This document shows positions 22,140 to 35,266 of a stretch of DNA of 64,000 bases, in pieces. Under the pieces are notes generated by a model. The model had not been told where the DNA came from. It saw nothing but the letters and a program-made list of their open reading frames with translations, and searched no databases. Source of the DNA: Synaphobranchus kaupii (Eukaryota; Chordata; Actinopteri; Anguilliformes; Synaphobranchidae); assembly GCA_029718625.1 (NCBI GenBank), contig CM056389.1, positions 20,741,381 to 20,805,380 of the forward strand, in the 5' to 3' direction. The position numbers and the translations under genes are program-made. Every line of letters starts with the position of its first letter. The first letter of the stretch is position 1.

Positions 22140-25100
22140 ACTGTTACAATGAACAAGCTGGCGGTTTACAACAAACTGTTTCACTGGATTTCTCTTAACT
22201 TTCTACCAGGAGTTACAGATGTTTATCAGGACTGAAACAATCGTAACTATGCTTACAAGCACTACTCTCTCCTACAACCGAGAGACTTTGTTAAAGTTAC
22301 GATCTGCACGGCTTCAAGGGAGTTTAGAAAACCAGCGGTCTCTGGCGATTTTGGATTATATCCCCTGGGAGCTGAGAAGGACAAGCGGACGGCGAAGGAA
22401 ACGGGGGAGGAGGGTGGGTATCCGGGGTCGCCTGCGGAGAAGGCATACTAGACCTCCGCTTCCATCCATGATCCTCACCAACCTGCGTCAATGAATAATA
22501 AGGCGGACGAGATCCGAGCCTACGCAAGGTACTGTTTTGAATTTCGTGAAGCGTCTTTGTTATGCTTCACGGAAAGCTGGTTACAACCTACAATGCCTGA
22601 TTCTCTCTATGAAATCGAGGGATTTACATTTGTGCGTGCAGACAGAAATGTTAACTCGGGCAAAGGTAAAGGAGGCGGGATCTGTGTGTACATTAACGAC
22701 CTGTGGTGCCGCCAATATACACTAAAAGACAGAATTTGCGATCCTAACGTTGAGATACTGTGTATGACCTTGAGGCCGTTTTATCTGCCGAGGGAATTTG
22801 GCTGCATTTTGCTGTTTGTTGTTTATGCCCTGCCCAGCGGCAAAGCAGCGCAAGCGGCTGCCACTATAGCAGACAGTGTACACAAACTTCAACAAAAACA
22901 TCCAGACGCCCCAGCCATAGTGCTTGGAGATTTAAATCAATGTAATTTGGACAGCACCATGCCTGGGTTCCATCAGTATGTGAAAAATCAGATGAGAAAA
23001 GAGAAGATTTTGGATAAGTGCTTTGTAAACTTAAAGGAGGCATATGAGTCCAGGATTAGACCACCCATTGCTAATTCCGATCATAACATTGTGCACCTAA
23101 TTCCAACATACAAAACAAAACTGAAGAGCAGCAAACCTGTGGAGAAAGTTGTTAGGATATGGACACCAGAGAGTAGGGAAGAGCTCAAAGCATGCTTTGA
23201 TTGCACAAACTGGGAAACTTTTTATGAGGCCTTGCTAGATGACACTATCACAATCACAAGTACATATATTAATTTCTGTGTACAAACAGTCATCCCTACA
23301 AAAAAGATAAAGGTCTACCTAAACAATAAGACATACATTACCAAGGATATCAAACATACCATGAATCGGAGGAAGCAGGCGTTTGAGTACAAACATTTTG
23401 GTGAACTCAAACAGGTGGAAAAAGAGTTAAAGGGGAAATTGAGGGAGGTAAAACGGGCACACAGGCAATGTCTGGAGGACGCTTTTAAAACTCATAATCC
23501 CAAAAGACTCTGGGACACTATGAAGAGCATGACAGGAATGTCCTCGTTAAAAAAACCAATTGCATCAGAAAACGAGCTTGCATTCTCAAACGAACTGAAC
23601 ATATTTTTCACTCGTTTTGAAACCGTGGACAATTCTGGAAAATGTGCTGATATACTTAAAGCTATTACACCTACCAGCTCAGATAAGATTGACATTTCTG
23701 TCGATCAAGTTATGTGCACCTTTGCGCATACAAATGCAAGGAAGGCCACTGGTCCAGATCAGTGCAGTGCCTTCATTTTGAAATCTTTTGCATGGGAATT
23801 AGCCCCGGTTTGGCAACCAATCTTCCAATTTTCCCGAGATACACACACTATCCCTATAGCATGGGAGACCTCTCACATTAGACCTTTACCTAAGAAGCAG
23901 TGCCCTAAAGAGTATAATGATTTTCGACCGGTCGCCCTTACATTAGTTCTTAAGAAATCATTGGAGAGGATTTTAGTTCAGCACCTCACCAGGGCAACAT
24001 GCAATAAACTTGATCCATATCAATTTGCTTACAAACAAGGTCGCAGCACAGAAGATGCAGTAGTCACACTCACACATCTCATCTCAAAACACCTAAATAA
24101 TCCTAAAACGTATGCCAGAGCTCTTTTTGTCGACTTTTCATCAGCATTTAATACAATCCGGCCTGATATTCTATTGTCTAAGATGATCCAGCTACAGATC
24201 AATCCTTACCTCATTCATTTGTTGAACTATTTTCTTACAAATAGGGGTACAGTTGGTAAAAGTGAATAAAACACTATCCTCACCCATCTTCACTAATGTT
24301 GGAGCTCCTCAAGGCTGTGTGAGTTCACCACTGTTGTTCACACTGTACACGGATGACTGTTCCACCAGCGCACCAAACCAATGTATTCTGAAATTCTCTG
24401 ACGATTCCACTTTACTATCTCTTTTGACAGATAAGAATGACCTAAGATCATACCAACACAGTGTTGACAGCTTAGTTGAGTGGTGTGATCGAAATGCCCT
24501 CATTATTAATACCAGGAAAACAGGAAATCATTTTCGGTCTCACACCTGAATCTTACCCGCCCCCAGTAGTAATCCACAATCAGAAAATCAAACAAGTTAC
24601 ATCATATAAATACCTGGGTATATATATAGATGCTACTCTGTCCTGGAACACACATATTGAATTTATTTGCAATAAGGTACAGCAGCGTGTTTATTTTCTT
24701 AGAAGGTTAAGGTCTTTCGGGGCCAGTAGTCAGATTCTACTGCTGTTTTTTTCATCTGTGGTCCAGAGTGTCATGCAGTATTGCATCACAACGTGGTATG
24801 GCGGACTGTCCATCCAGCTTAAGGCCAAGCTGACCAGACAACTCAGAATTTGCTCTAAGACTGTAGGCCAGCCACTAGAGCTGTCTTTTCAGGCAGCTTA
24901 TCTTAAGAGCATGCGAAGACTAGCAGGTGGTATCTCCTCTGACCCCTGACATGTGCTTTACGGAGAGTATGAACTTCTGCCCTCAAACAGGCGGTTCAGA
25001 GTTCCGCAGTTCAAACGTAACAGGCTAAGGAATTCCTTTATCCCCCAGTCAATTAGGCTACTCAATAAAGATGGCAGACCTTTCAGGCAAGTGCAACCAG

Positions 25101-25473
25101 GGTCTGTGCAATAATAACAATGGTGGCAAGTGCAATATCAAGGACCGTGGTGGAGTGTGCAATAAATGGGTCTAGTGAAATGTGGGGGTAACCTAAGGTT
25201 GTTATGTTGATAATATAACGATGTATGTATAATTGACCGTAATTGTGTTAGTGTCTTGTCTTATGTATTGAACCTGTTAAGATGTGTGTTTTTTAATGGA
25301 GTTGCTATGATGCAAATTATAACGATGTATGTATAATTGACCGTAATTGTGTGTTAGTATCTTGTCTTATGTATTGAACCTGTTATGATATGTGTTATGA
25401 GCTGCTATGATGCAAAAAAAAAATTCAGAGAAATCTGACAATAAAGCATTATCATATCATATCATATCATGTA
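22140..25473 (+). mobile_element. L2-like non-LTR retrotransposon with (TCATA)n tail
   Basis: An N-terminal basic segment, endonuclease, reverse transcriptase and C-terminal part follow each other on the plus strand. The 3' UTR holds two tandem copies of about 100 bp (25212-25311 and 25316-25416; both contain TAACGATGTATGTATAATTG). It ends AATAAAGCATTATCATATCA with a short TCATA repeat, the kind of microsatellite tail seen in L2/CR1/Rex1 elements. It is nearly full length for this group, but frameshifted. Confidence 0.85.
22219..25112 (+). pseudogene. L2-like endonuclease/reverse transcriptase, three frameshifts
   Basis: The first frame (22219-22494) carries the basic RRKRGRRVGIRGRLRRRHTR segment and PLPSMILTNLR; one base is lost before MNNKADEIRAY at 22491. 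The endonuclease has CFTESWL, LGDLNQCNLD (usually GDFN) and ANSDHNIVHL. The reverse transcriptase has NARKATGPDQ, ARALFVDFSSAFNTI (motif A), GAPQGCVSSPLLF (motif B) and LKFSDDSTLL (motif C). Frameshifts occur near 24250 and 24520. The tail YKYLGIYIDATLSWNTH leads to a TGA at 24947, after which SNRRFRVPQFKRNR and NSFIPQSIRLLN continue the family C-terminus. All three catalytic aspartate motifs survive, so decay is mild. Confidence 0.85.
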
Positions 25474-26776
25474 AAATCACATTTCCATCTCATGATGGGT
25501 TTTATTTTGAACGTTCTTATTTGCTTTGTTATTCACTGTTTGTTAAAATAGACGTTGTATTGCTTGTTTGATTCAAATACTAGTTACTCTTGCATTCTGT
25601 AACATGATTTGCTTCATGATTAAAAGTGTATTTATTCTTACTGTATGTATCCACAAATTCTCTCTTTGTGTGTTTTGAGCGTTAGCTAAATACACACGTA
25701 TGTGTCTTGCTACAATCACAGGCGTCACACGATTGTGTGTCTTTTAGTACCTGCTTTCCATTTGTACTAAAATACACCCGCAAATAGTAAATCACTTTAT
25801 ACGTGCTAAGGCAATCTATTTGCATGACCTCCTCCCACGATTTCGCAAAGTAACGTATGGACGGCCAATTTTGCATGTCCATACAGGCCAATCCGCCAAA
25901 ACAGAAAATGCATGTATCTTTCAGGTTTATCACGCACAGTCCTCTTTGCTAGTCCTTAGTTGATCACCTCTGACAATTTTTTTGTGGGTGGTAACAGTTT
26001 TACATGTGATTTTGTATGCGGAAAAATTTTTCTTGACAACTAAGTGGTCAAATAAAAAATACTTTGGCTGCGCCTGCAAAATAACACCCCTTATTTGGGA
26101 TGTGACTGAATTTTCTTTAATATTCCCGTCTTCCCTCTCCAGGAAGAAATTTACATTGTGTCCATGTTTTGTAATCTTAAGTAAATCTAATTTCTTTTGT
26201 AGAGAAAAAATTGCAATGCAAAAATTTCATTTTTATGCTATTGCTAAAAATGAGGTGCTTTTATCAAAAGCACATCCTGAGTGCGGTATGCGGTTTCCGT
26301 TTACCACCTCTGTGGCTCCTTCAGATAACCACCTGTGCACCTGCGAGCTGGTCAGGGAGTCTCCTCCTTACCCACATTCTCACACTGTGGAGTACTTAAT
26401 TACCTACGTTCCAACACAGCAAAAGCTTCAGAGAAATATTAAGCCTGATAATCATTCCCCATTGGACCTTGTTGAACACTATAGATTTTGTTGAATTGCA
26501 TTTCCCCCCCCCTAAAAATGGATAAATTCAGTTCCACCCAAGTCTCATTTTAACAGCACTAAGGAACCCATGAAGCGAATATGAATAGTACAATAAGACG
26601 TATGTATATTACAATATATGTATAAAAAAAAAAAAATATTTTATAATTATAAAAATTATATATTAAACACAAAATAATTCAGTTACCTCTTTTATCAGTT
26701 GCAAGGCCAATATCAAATAAAATAGTTGACTAAACCCATTAATATTGAAAGACTATTATTTTTAATAATATGATCA

Positions 26777-28762
26777 TGTAATGGGGTGTGACGTGTGAGG
26801 TAGGAGGAGCCAAAAGCAGCAAGGGGATTCTTTAAGCCCTAAGGCGGGACGCAGCAAGGGAGGAGACAAGACAACGAACACGCCTACAGATGCTACTAAC
26901 CGGCTGACTGTCACACGCAAATAAGTAGAAACGCAAGGACAGGTTTCTGAATAGCCCGAAATAATACGCGCCCTGTCTCGGCAACGAGACGCACAGGAAG
27001 GGGCGAGTAGCGTAATGGCAAAAAATAAAACTGTTAACAACACTGCAAAATAATACGATAGAATGAGGAGGCGAAAGGAACAGATCCAACGTTCCAAGGC
27101 TACTCTCAGACTCGCGGTCACACACAAACGTCCACAACATCGCCCAATCTTCCCTATAGGAAGACACGCACCGAAAGGTACCGAAAGGAACGAACAGGAC
27201 AGGCTGCAACGGACATTTACCGGCTAAAAGACCAAAGCGAGATTAGTTGAAAATAAACGCCCTACCTCTCCATAAAGAGGAATGTAACGAGGCGAACAGG
27301 AACAGAGATTTAATGTTCCATAGCTAGTCACATGCAGAAAACATAAAGGGGTAAATGCCCGATCTCCCAGGAGAGAGAAACATTTTACAGGCGAGCCGAC
27401 GGATCACCGTCGTCCCATAACTTTACTTTTAAACATGACTAACGCAAGCTTAATTGAAAACACACGCCCTAGCCTCTCAGTAAAGAAATATGTAACGAGG
27501 CAAAGGAACAGAGCTAACGTTCGGAGGCTATTTTCAGAAACACGCAGTCATACACAAACATGTCCACAACATCACCCAAGCTCCACATAAGGAGAGACAC
27601 ACCTGGAGAACGAACAGAACAACAGTTCCGAACAAAATTGTCCCGCAGGTAAAAAGGGTGAACAGGACAGCTGCAACAAAAGACCAACGCAAACTTAATA
27701 GAAAATAGCAAGCACTACCTCAATATAATAGAAATAACCCTGACTCACAACAAAGGGGAACGTAGTCCACGAGAAGGAGACAAAACAGGGAACAAACGTA
27801 CCGAAGCTACTAACCGGCTCACTGTAACACAGAAATGAGTAGAAGCTCAAACGTCAGGTTTCTCAGTAAGAATACCAAACAAAGGCGAAATGGAACAAAG
27901 AACTACTAACCTATACTTCTACGAGCTAAGTAACTAAGTAGAAGCGTGAACGCCGATCTCCCAGGAGAGAGAAACATTTTACAGGTGAAATAGAGCAGAG
28001 ATCTGCGGTCCCATAATGCTACGAAATAAGTAACTAAAGAGCCAGCAAGAATAAGCCCTGCCTAAGCAACGAGACGTTAAAAAAGGCGAGTAGCATGAAA
28101 GGTACAAATAACACACACCAAATAAATAAAGCCCTAAAGTCAGTATGATAAAAATGCCCTGTCTCTTAGTAAGAACCTACTATACAGATATACACAAACA
28201 AACAAAGACTCCTCTCGCTTTCACGGAAGAAAGCAGACAGAGAGAGGAGAAAGAGACATAGAAAGGCAAAATCTAGGCAACGGACTAAAAAGAAAAAACC
28301 AGGAAGCGAGGACAGAAAAGAGCCAGAGGGAAGAGTCCGAATAACTACATCCACATAGGCCAATACACCAGGGGGGATGAGTCCTAATAGCTACTTCCAC
28401 ATAGGCGAGTCCCGCATAACTCCAATGAAGCACAACAGAGCAAAACGATCTCCTTAAAAACCTAGACCAAAATAATGCTGACTTAAAATACAAAGGGCAG
28501 AATAATACCACACACAAAACAGCATAAATAATGCCCGACAATACACCACAATACAAATAAACAAACAATCAATATAGAAGCCCCGAAAGAAGGAAACGGA
28601 AGGCTTAAATAGCTCTCAAGGTGACCACGCGCAGGTGTGGATGCTAACAGAAGCTCCGCAATCTAAGCAGGGCGGAGCAAGCATCTACCAAAAGGGCAGC
28701 GCCCTCGCGTGGCCACAGAGGGAAAACGACCGCATAGGGAAAAAGGGTTAAAAATCATGACA
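26777..28762 (-). mobile_element. Second copy of the 2 kb LTR, with a stub of internal sequence
   Basis: It starts TGTAATGGGGTGTGACG and ends AATCATGACA, matching 6562-8533 along its length, including the CCCGATCTCCCAGG/ACATTTTACAGG units (about 27358 and 27952; fewer than in the other copy). The flanks (GATCA and GGACC) do not match, so it is not a simple solo LTR. On the minus strand the bases just before TGTCATGA (28763-28800) read GGGTCGCCTGGGTCACCCC and then AGAAGGGCGG. This resembles the end of a Gypsy polyprotein followed by a polypurine tract. It is thus probably the 3' LTR of a truncated element. Confidence 0.75.
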
Positions 28763-28929
28763 GGACCGCCCTTCTAAGGGGTGACCCAGGCGACCCCAGA
28801 AATAAACCTCTGCGGAAGTTCCTGAAGAGAGCAATAACAGAGCTGCTATGTGTAATTTTGCTGGCTAGCTTTCCATTGTTACAATATAGTAATGTTAGCT
28901 ATATTCATTCAATTCAGAGGTATTCGTTT

Positions 28930-29948
28930 TATACATAACAGTGAATTCGCACTGGTATACCGGCAAAAAAAATATGTTGCCTTACCACTCAGCGTCACTG
29001 AGACAACATCGCAAAAACATCTTCGGGCTAGGACCTGTTGCACAGAGAAACCTAGACATAACTAACCAAAAACTGTATGAAAGAGACTGTAAAGTAAAAA
29101 GATGAACAGCCGCCATTACCTAATGAATTATACTTTTCTAAACGGAATGTAGCTAGCTGCTACAAGCTAAAAACACTGCGCCACCTTGGTACGAACTTTA
29201 CGCTTGGACGCCTCCTCCTCTTACGCACAATTGTATTTATGTGACAACCTAACCCATTGTGTTGAATGAGGGCTTGTCTGAAAGATAAGAGTCTTCGCTA
29301 TTGGCTGGAATATTTGACAAACAGTTTAAAAACCCAATGGAAAGCAAATAACACTTGTAGTGGAGGCGGGTCGATGCACGTTTTTCCCACTTCAGATAGG
29401 CCTATTGTGCTATCAGTCAAAGAAATACACCCAATTGACGACGGTTTTGCATATAACTGTGCAGTAAAGTACAAAACTGCTTTGGCTAAAATATACTAAG
29501 CCACGGGATTGGTACTTTCACAACGCCAAACTGAACACAGCCGAACTGCTCATAATGAAGTGCAGAAAAGTCGGTTTAAAATGTGAATTAAATCATGTAC
29601 AGCCGTATGAAAGTTTTAAAGTATTTTTTCTTGAAGTATAAAGGTATAACGATTTTTCAAACCAAAGTTTTGTGAAATACAATTAAGCAGAACAGTTTAC
29701 CAGCATATTGTTTATGGTGTGACATCAAGCTGCAATTAGGTCGTTGTTTCTACAGGCAAGTCCCAAGTTTTAACTTGACGTTTTGGGCTTAAAAACCACT
29801 ATCCCAGAAGGAATAGATATATTTTAAGGATATTTAATCAAAATATTGAGGTGAGCAGTTTATTATATATTATTAAATTAATGAAATGTATAATTTAATA
29901 ATTTCCGTAACGCCCGCGTTACCGCTAGGGGGCGTTTGGCAGAAAGTG
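28930..29948 (-). mobile_element. 5' part of a piggyBac-like element (copy 1, truncated)
   Basis: Read on the minus strand it starts right after TTAA (29949-29952) with CCACTTTCTGCCAAACGCCC and CCTAGCGGTAACGC. It matches 55408-56600 over about 1 kb, including the start of the transposase exon. Here that exon (about 29062-28975) keeps MSRF and CLSDAE but has lost part of its length and frame. The right-hand 3' end of the element is missing. It is inverted relative to copy 2, 26 kb away. The plus-strand frame at 29266-29499 lies in its 5' untranslated part and is a chance frame. Confidence 0.8.
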
Positions 29949-30015
29949 GTTAATAACAAATTATTTGGGCGAAGCTTACAGGTTTGAGCAGAGAAAAGAA
30001 ACAGAACAGAATAGC

Positions 30016-30174
30016 CAACCGGGGCCAAGTGTACGGGAATTTTTTGTTCCCTAGCCAATCTATAAAACACTCGACTGCTCCGGAATCGATGAAAGCGTCG
30101 ACATCAGTCAAGCACTTATTCCAGAGCAGCCGAACCCGCAATAACGTCCGAGAGGGGATAACATTATTTCTCAC
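30016..30174 (-). pseudogene. Gypsy aspartic protease start, deleted
   Basis: The frame reads VDAFIDSGAVECFID, where DSGA is the active-site motif of retroviral-type aspartic proteases. It sits in the correct place after the gag knuckle. A few codons later (KIPVHLAPVG, in another frame) the sequence jumps into LTR sequence, so the rest of the protease and all of reverse transcriptase, RNase H and integrase are missing. Confidence 0.7.
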
Positions 30175-30191
30175 TAAGGTCCCTGGTTCCC

Positions 30192-31172
30192 CTAGCGAGA
30201 CCCCTCGTTTCCCCCCAAATTAGGGCAGTGATCCTTTAAATGCCTCGTGCGCCAGCAGTAACGACACCACCCCTCCCGTGGCTTAGGTTGTTTGGGCTCG
30301 TGCAGAGAGGTGCCGTCCACCTGCATGGGCTCCTCCCTGTTAGAGGAGAATTGGGCGGAAGAGGCGGGTGAGGATGCTATCGAAGGAGAAGGAAGACAGC
30401 GAGTCAACCGGTCTCTCCTGTCAACTCTCTTTCTCGCTGCCGCTCCTGGACACGGTTATCGATCTAGATAGCTGTGGTTACCAGGGCATCAAATGTAGCA
30501 GGTGGTTCGAGCACTGCCAGGGCGTCCTTAATGGGGTCTGATAGCGCGTTAGTGAATAGCGATATCAAAGGACACTGCTACAGAGTCGCTGCCCTGGCGG
30601 AGACGGGTTCGTCGCATGGCGGCCTCCTGACCGGAGACATCATGGTCGAAGACTAACGCCATCTCCTCCATCAGCTTATCCGCATCTCTCATCACAGGAG
30701 TGTTAGCCCGAATCAGTGGACTAGCCCAGGCGAGGGCGGTCCCGGTAAGTAGCGATAATAGGAACGCAACCCGGGACTCTTGTGATGAGAACTGAGAGGG
30801 TTCAGCTTTAAAAAATATAAGGCATTGTGTCAGGAAGCCCCGACACTTGCCTGCCTCTCTGTCATAGTGGAGGGGCAGCTGGAGTTTAGGCTCTCTTGTG
30901 GTGGGTGGAACGGGCAAAGGAGGGGGAACCTCAAGAATGGATACTTGTGCAACTGGGGGTGGAGAGGCGAGCGTGAGTTAGTGGACGCTATCCGCCAGCT
31001 CACGGAACCAACCTTTCGGTACACGCAGTTGATTGACCAGTTGGCTCTGGTGCTCCAACATGGCTTGCTGCTGTGTCTGAAGAGACCTAATGCCCTCCTC
31101 ATGGGCGGCCAGGGCCAAGTGTTGTGTGGCCATGGCCTGATCTCCCTCTAATGAAGTCGCTGGACCCTCCAT
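30192..31172 (-). pseudogene. Gypsy gag remnant
   Basis: Gag starts at ATG 31172 (MEGPATSLEGDQ), followed by a glutamine-rich coiled-coil-like stretch (LQTQQQAMLEHQSQLVNQL). The frame then slips. The capsid part at 30917-30549 has REAGKCRGFLTQCLIFF and VAFLLSLLTGTALAWA, the hallmark of Gypsy/sushi gag and of the domesticated PEG10/RTL family. A further shift leads to the zinc knuckle CRYCWRTRHLKDHC (CX2CX4HX4C) at about 30240. Several frameshifts and a stop make it non-functional. Gag would form the particle that packages the element RNA. Confidence 0.8.
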
Positions 31173-31928
31173 GGCAGGTTGTGTGTACTGTAAGAGGGGT
31201 CGGGACGGAGGACCAGACCCGACTGAAAGGGATTCAGAAAGTTATCCACGAACTGTGGAGAACCAATAGAGGGAAGGAGAAAGAAGGAAAGACGGGAAAG
31301 AAACTCCTGTCTGAAACCCAAAAGAAATAAAAACGACCTGAATAAAATAGGACGAGACTCGAAGACCAGAGTCGAGAAATTAAACAGAGAGGGGCGTAGT
31401 CCCGGCATAAGCCAAAAATAATAACGACCCAAATAATTTGGGCGAAGCTCGCAGGTTCGAGCAGAGAAAAGAAACAACAGAATAGCCTCTAGCTCAGAAA
31501 CTATCAGAGCTAAAATAAAGGCAAACGGAAACGAGGCGAAGCCGAGGTTACTGTCTAGTAGCAAGACAGAGAAACAAAAACCAAGGCAGGAAAATAAAGA
31601 GTAAGGAGAACAAACCCCTAAGAACTAAATACTCTAAATTCTACAGGCAAGTCCCACGTGTACTTTTGAAACTCAAAAGCAGAAGTGGTCGCCTGAAATT
31701 CCTATACCGCGTTACCTGGCTAGAGTGGCAAGAATGACACACAAGCGCCGGAAGAAGGAAGCAGCGCGCTTATAAAGCCAAGAGGAAACTCGGAAGAGGT
31801 GCGCCAGGTAATCACCTGGCAACGGAAAAACACAGCGCGACCGGCGGAAAAGTAAACCCGGAACACCCTCTCACGGCCCAGTGGAGCCAGGTCCGCAGAG
31901 AAGAAAGGAAGGCTGCCAAACCATGACA

Positions 31929-32424
31929 GGAAGGTATGCAAAATGAGCATGTCGTGGGAGGAATAGACACGGGTGAACTTGTGACGGAAGAAGACCACAG
32001 AGCGTCGGAAGGTAACTATTCACAATTGGGATGGCAACTATGCCATCCGCCAAGTTACGGCTTGGCGGGGCATGCCCCATACCTACACAGCACCGAGAGT
32101 TTGCCACTTTTCAGGGTTTCCTACAAAAGTAACCACAAATACCATAGACTCTCAGCCCTTAAAAACATTAACTTCTGTATGTTCTGAGCTCATGTAACCA
32201 CACAGCATTCAGATACAACTTCACACATTCACATAATAAAGCCCCAAACTTGGGTTATTTTGCCGTTTTTCTTCTTTTTCCTATCTTTCCTGCCAAACTG
32301 CCTGCCTCCGTCGGGATGTTATCCAATGGGGAGAATTATTCTTTGAGGGTATGGTCCGTATACCTGCCCATCAAGCTTATCTCCCAATAAAAATGCTTCA
32401 TACTAATGTTTTTTAATGTTAATA
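31929..32424. other. Unassigned sequence, no gene seen
   Basis: The stretch contains a short inverted motif TTGGCGGGGCATGCCCC-AT (about 32062-32080) and AT-rich sequence. No repeat family, RNA gene or reading frame is recognised. Confidence 0.4.
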
Positions 32425-34029
<1,605 letters not shown>

Positions 34030-34057
34030 TAGCTAATGGCTTCATGCTTTCTAAGAA

Positions 34058-34130
34058 GCTACTGTGGCTTAATGGTCAGAGTTGCAGTCTCTCACACAGA
34101 GGATTGTGGGTTCGAGCCCAGCAGGGTACA
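34058..34130 (+). ncRNA. tRNA-like sequence (tRNA pseudogene or SINE head)
   Basis: TGGCTTAATGG at 34065 fits a pol III A box, and GGTTCGAGCCC at 34109 fits the B box, with normal tRNA spacing between them. The possible acceptor strands (GCTACTG and the 3' CAGCAGG) pair only at 5 of 7 positions and the anticodon arm is poor. It is more likely tRNA-derived than a working tRNA. It begins 29 bases after the Tc1-like element. Confidence 0.4.
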
Positions 34131-34291
34131 TGCTTATTTTCCACAAAAACAATGTGCAACTGTTAAGTACTTTTCATTTATTTGACTGTTATTATTTTCA
34201 CATTAACACATTAACGTATTTTTATTGCAAAGCCAAAAGAGGTTTCAATATTAACTGTTCAATGTTTCACTTGTATTTCACTTGTACTATA

Positions 34292-34340
34292 TCACACCCT
34301 CCCCAAATCGGACGCTTTTGTTTGGTTTGGGGAGGGTGTT
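34292..34340. repeat. 14 bp hairpin
   Basis: CACCCTCCCCAAA is followed after about 19 bases by TTTGGGGAGGGTG. The pairing is perfect. No gene ends here, and its role is unknown. Confidence 0.75.
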
Positions 34341-35260
34341 ACGCTGTGCTCTTGCGGTCATGATTGACTGGCTGTGGAAACCCGAACCTCAACGTACCCT
34401 TGCCTCGGCCAACATTTCTTTATTCATTAATTTCTTCACTTCGGTTCTGTTCACTTTATCCCTTTCACACATAACACAATGTTACCATAAAATTCACTAC
34501 TAGGAAAATTAAGAATTTATGATAATAGCCTACATTAAGAATTTATGATAGCCTCCTTTAAGCTGCAATCCTTTAAGAGATCGGATTTATAAACTGCCAA
34601 TTCCCCAAACATATATGATTCATGGTTAGTCACTTAAAAAAAAAAATAAAGCCTCCGAATGTGGCTCTAGTCTTCTAAGATTCCTGGAAAATATGCGTTG
34701 TACAATTAAGCTTGTTTGCCAACTTACTTTTTGCCAGAGAAACGTCAGTCTGCTTCTAGTCAGGAAGCAGATACAAGCTAGGCTACTATGAAGCAAAATC
34801 AACATGCCTTATAGCCTACATTCATTGCACTACAGAAAACTAAACTAAACCTAGCTGTCCGGTACCAAAACATTTCCCACAGGTAACGTTCTACACTACC
34901 GGAAAAAAAACTGCGATCTGCTGTGCTTATGAACTCACTCGCTCGCTCGCTAGCTCGTAGCGCACACATGGAAGGTTGGAGTTACGCATCCGGCAATCCA
35001 GTGTCGAATAGCCTAACGTTAAATGTATTTCATTTTCTATAGAATACTAATAGCCCTATTTTAAAACTGTATTTCATTATTTTACTGATGCAAACTATTT
35101 AGGCTGTACTAGCTATTTAGGCTGTATGTCTTTCAGCTAGAATGTGTTTGCGTCTAGCCCATTGTGCATGCATGTCTCCATATAGACTTGGTTCATTAAT
35201 TTACATGCTTCTTCATGATCCATAGCTCAGGTGGTGCTGTTCATTGTATTTCATTACATA
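34341..35260. other. Unassigned sequence, no gene seen
   Basis: It is AT-rich with a short (CTCG)n run near 34938-34952. No reading frame or known element is recognised. Confidence 0.4.
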
Positions 35261-35266
35261 TTAAAT

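Larger units (their letters stand above)
21867..26115. mobile_element. DNA element with inverted ends that hosts a LINE
   Basis: The left end reads GGGTCGATTTACTAAGATCC and then CAAATAAGGGGTGTTATTTT. The right end (about 26073-26115) is the inverse of that second part, AATAACACCCCTTATTTG, with GGCTGCGCC/GGCGCAGCC also paired. The outermost GGGTCGATTTACTAAG of the left end is missing on the right. The same AGATTTACTAA type of end occurs near 37585. Its body is split by the L2-like LINE at 22140-25473. A minus-strand frame at 25682-25933 has no recognised domain. Confidence 0.6.
21400..26770. repeat. Duplicated block, copy B (interrupted)
   Basis: 21400-21866 and 26116-26770 match 2190-2825 and 2885-3745 in order and orientation. 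Between the two halves lies a DNA element (21867-26115) that replaces or splits about 60 bases of copy A sequence. The right half ends at the LTR starting at 26777. No conserved gene is seen. Confidence 0.7.
29953..31928 (-). mobile_element. Deleted Ty3/Gypsy-type retrotransposon (LTR, gag, start of protease)
   Basis: On the minus strand the 5' LTR and leader run from TGTCATGGTTTGGC at 31928 to about 31190, with a TATA-like CGCTTATAAAG word (complement of 31768-31778). Gag and the start of protease follow. Then, after a deletion of the rest of pol, a piece of 3' LTR appears (30016-29953) whose GGGCGAAGCTTACAGG and GAGCAGAGAAAAGAAAC match GGGCGAAGCTCGCAGG at 31440. The LTR piece stops at the TTAA used by the piggyBac-like element. 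Gag type and protease suggest the sushi/V-clade group common in fish. Confidence 0.75.

Noticed and set aside
26771..28767. 5 bp target duplication around the second long LTR
   Set aside because: GATCA and GGACC do not match; the right side looks like internal retrotransposon sequence instead.
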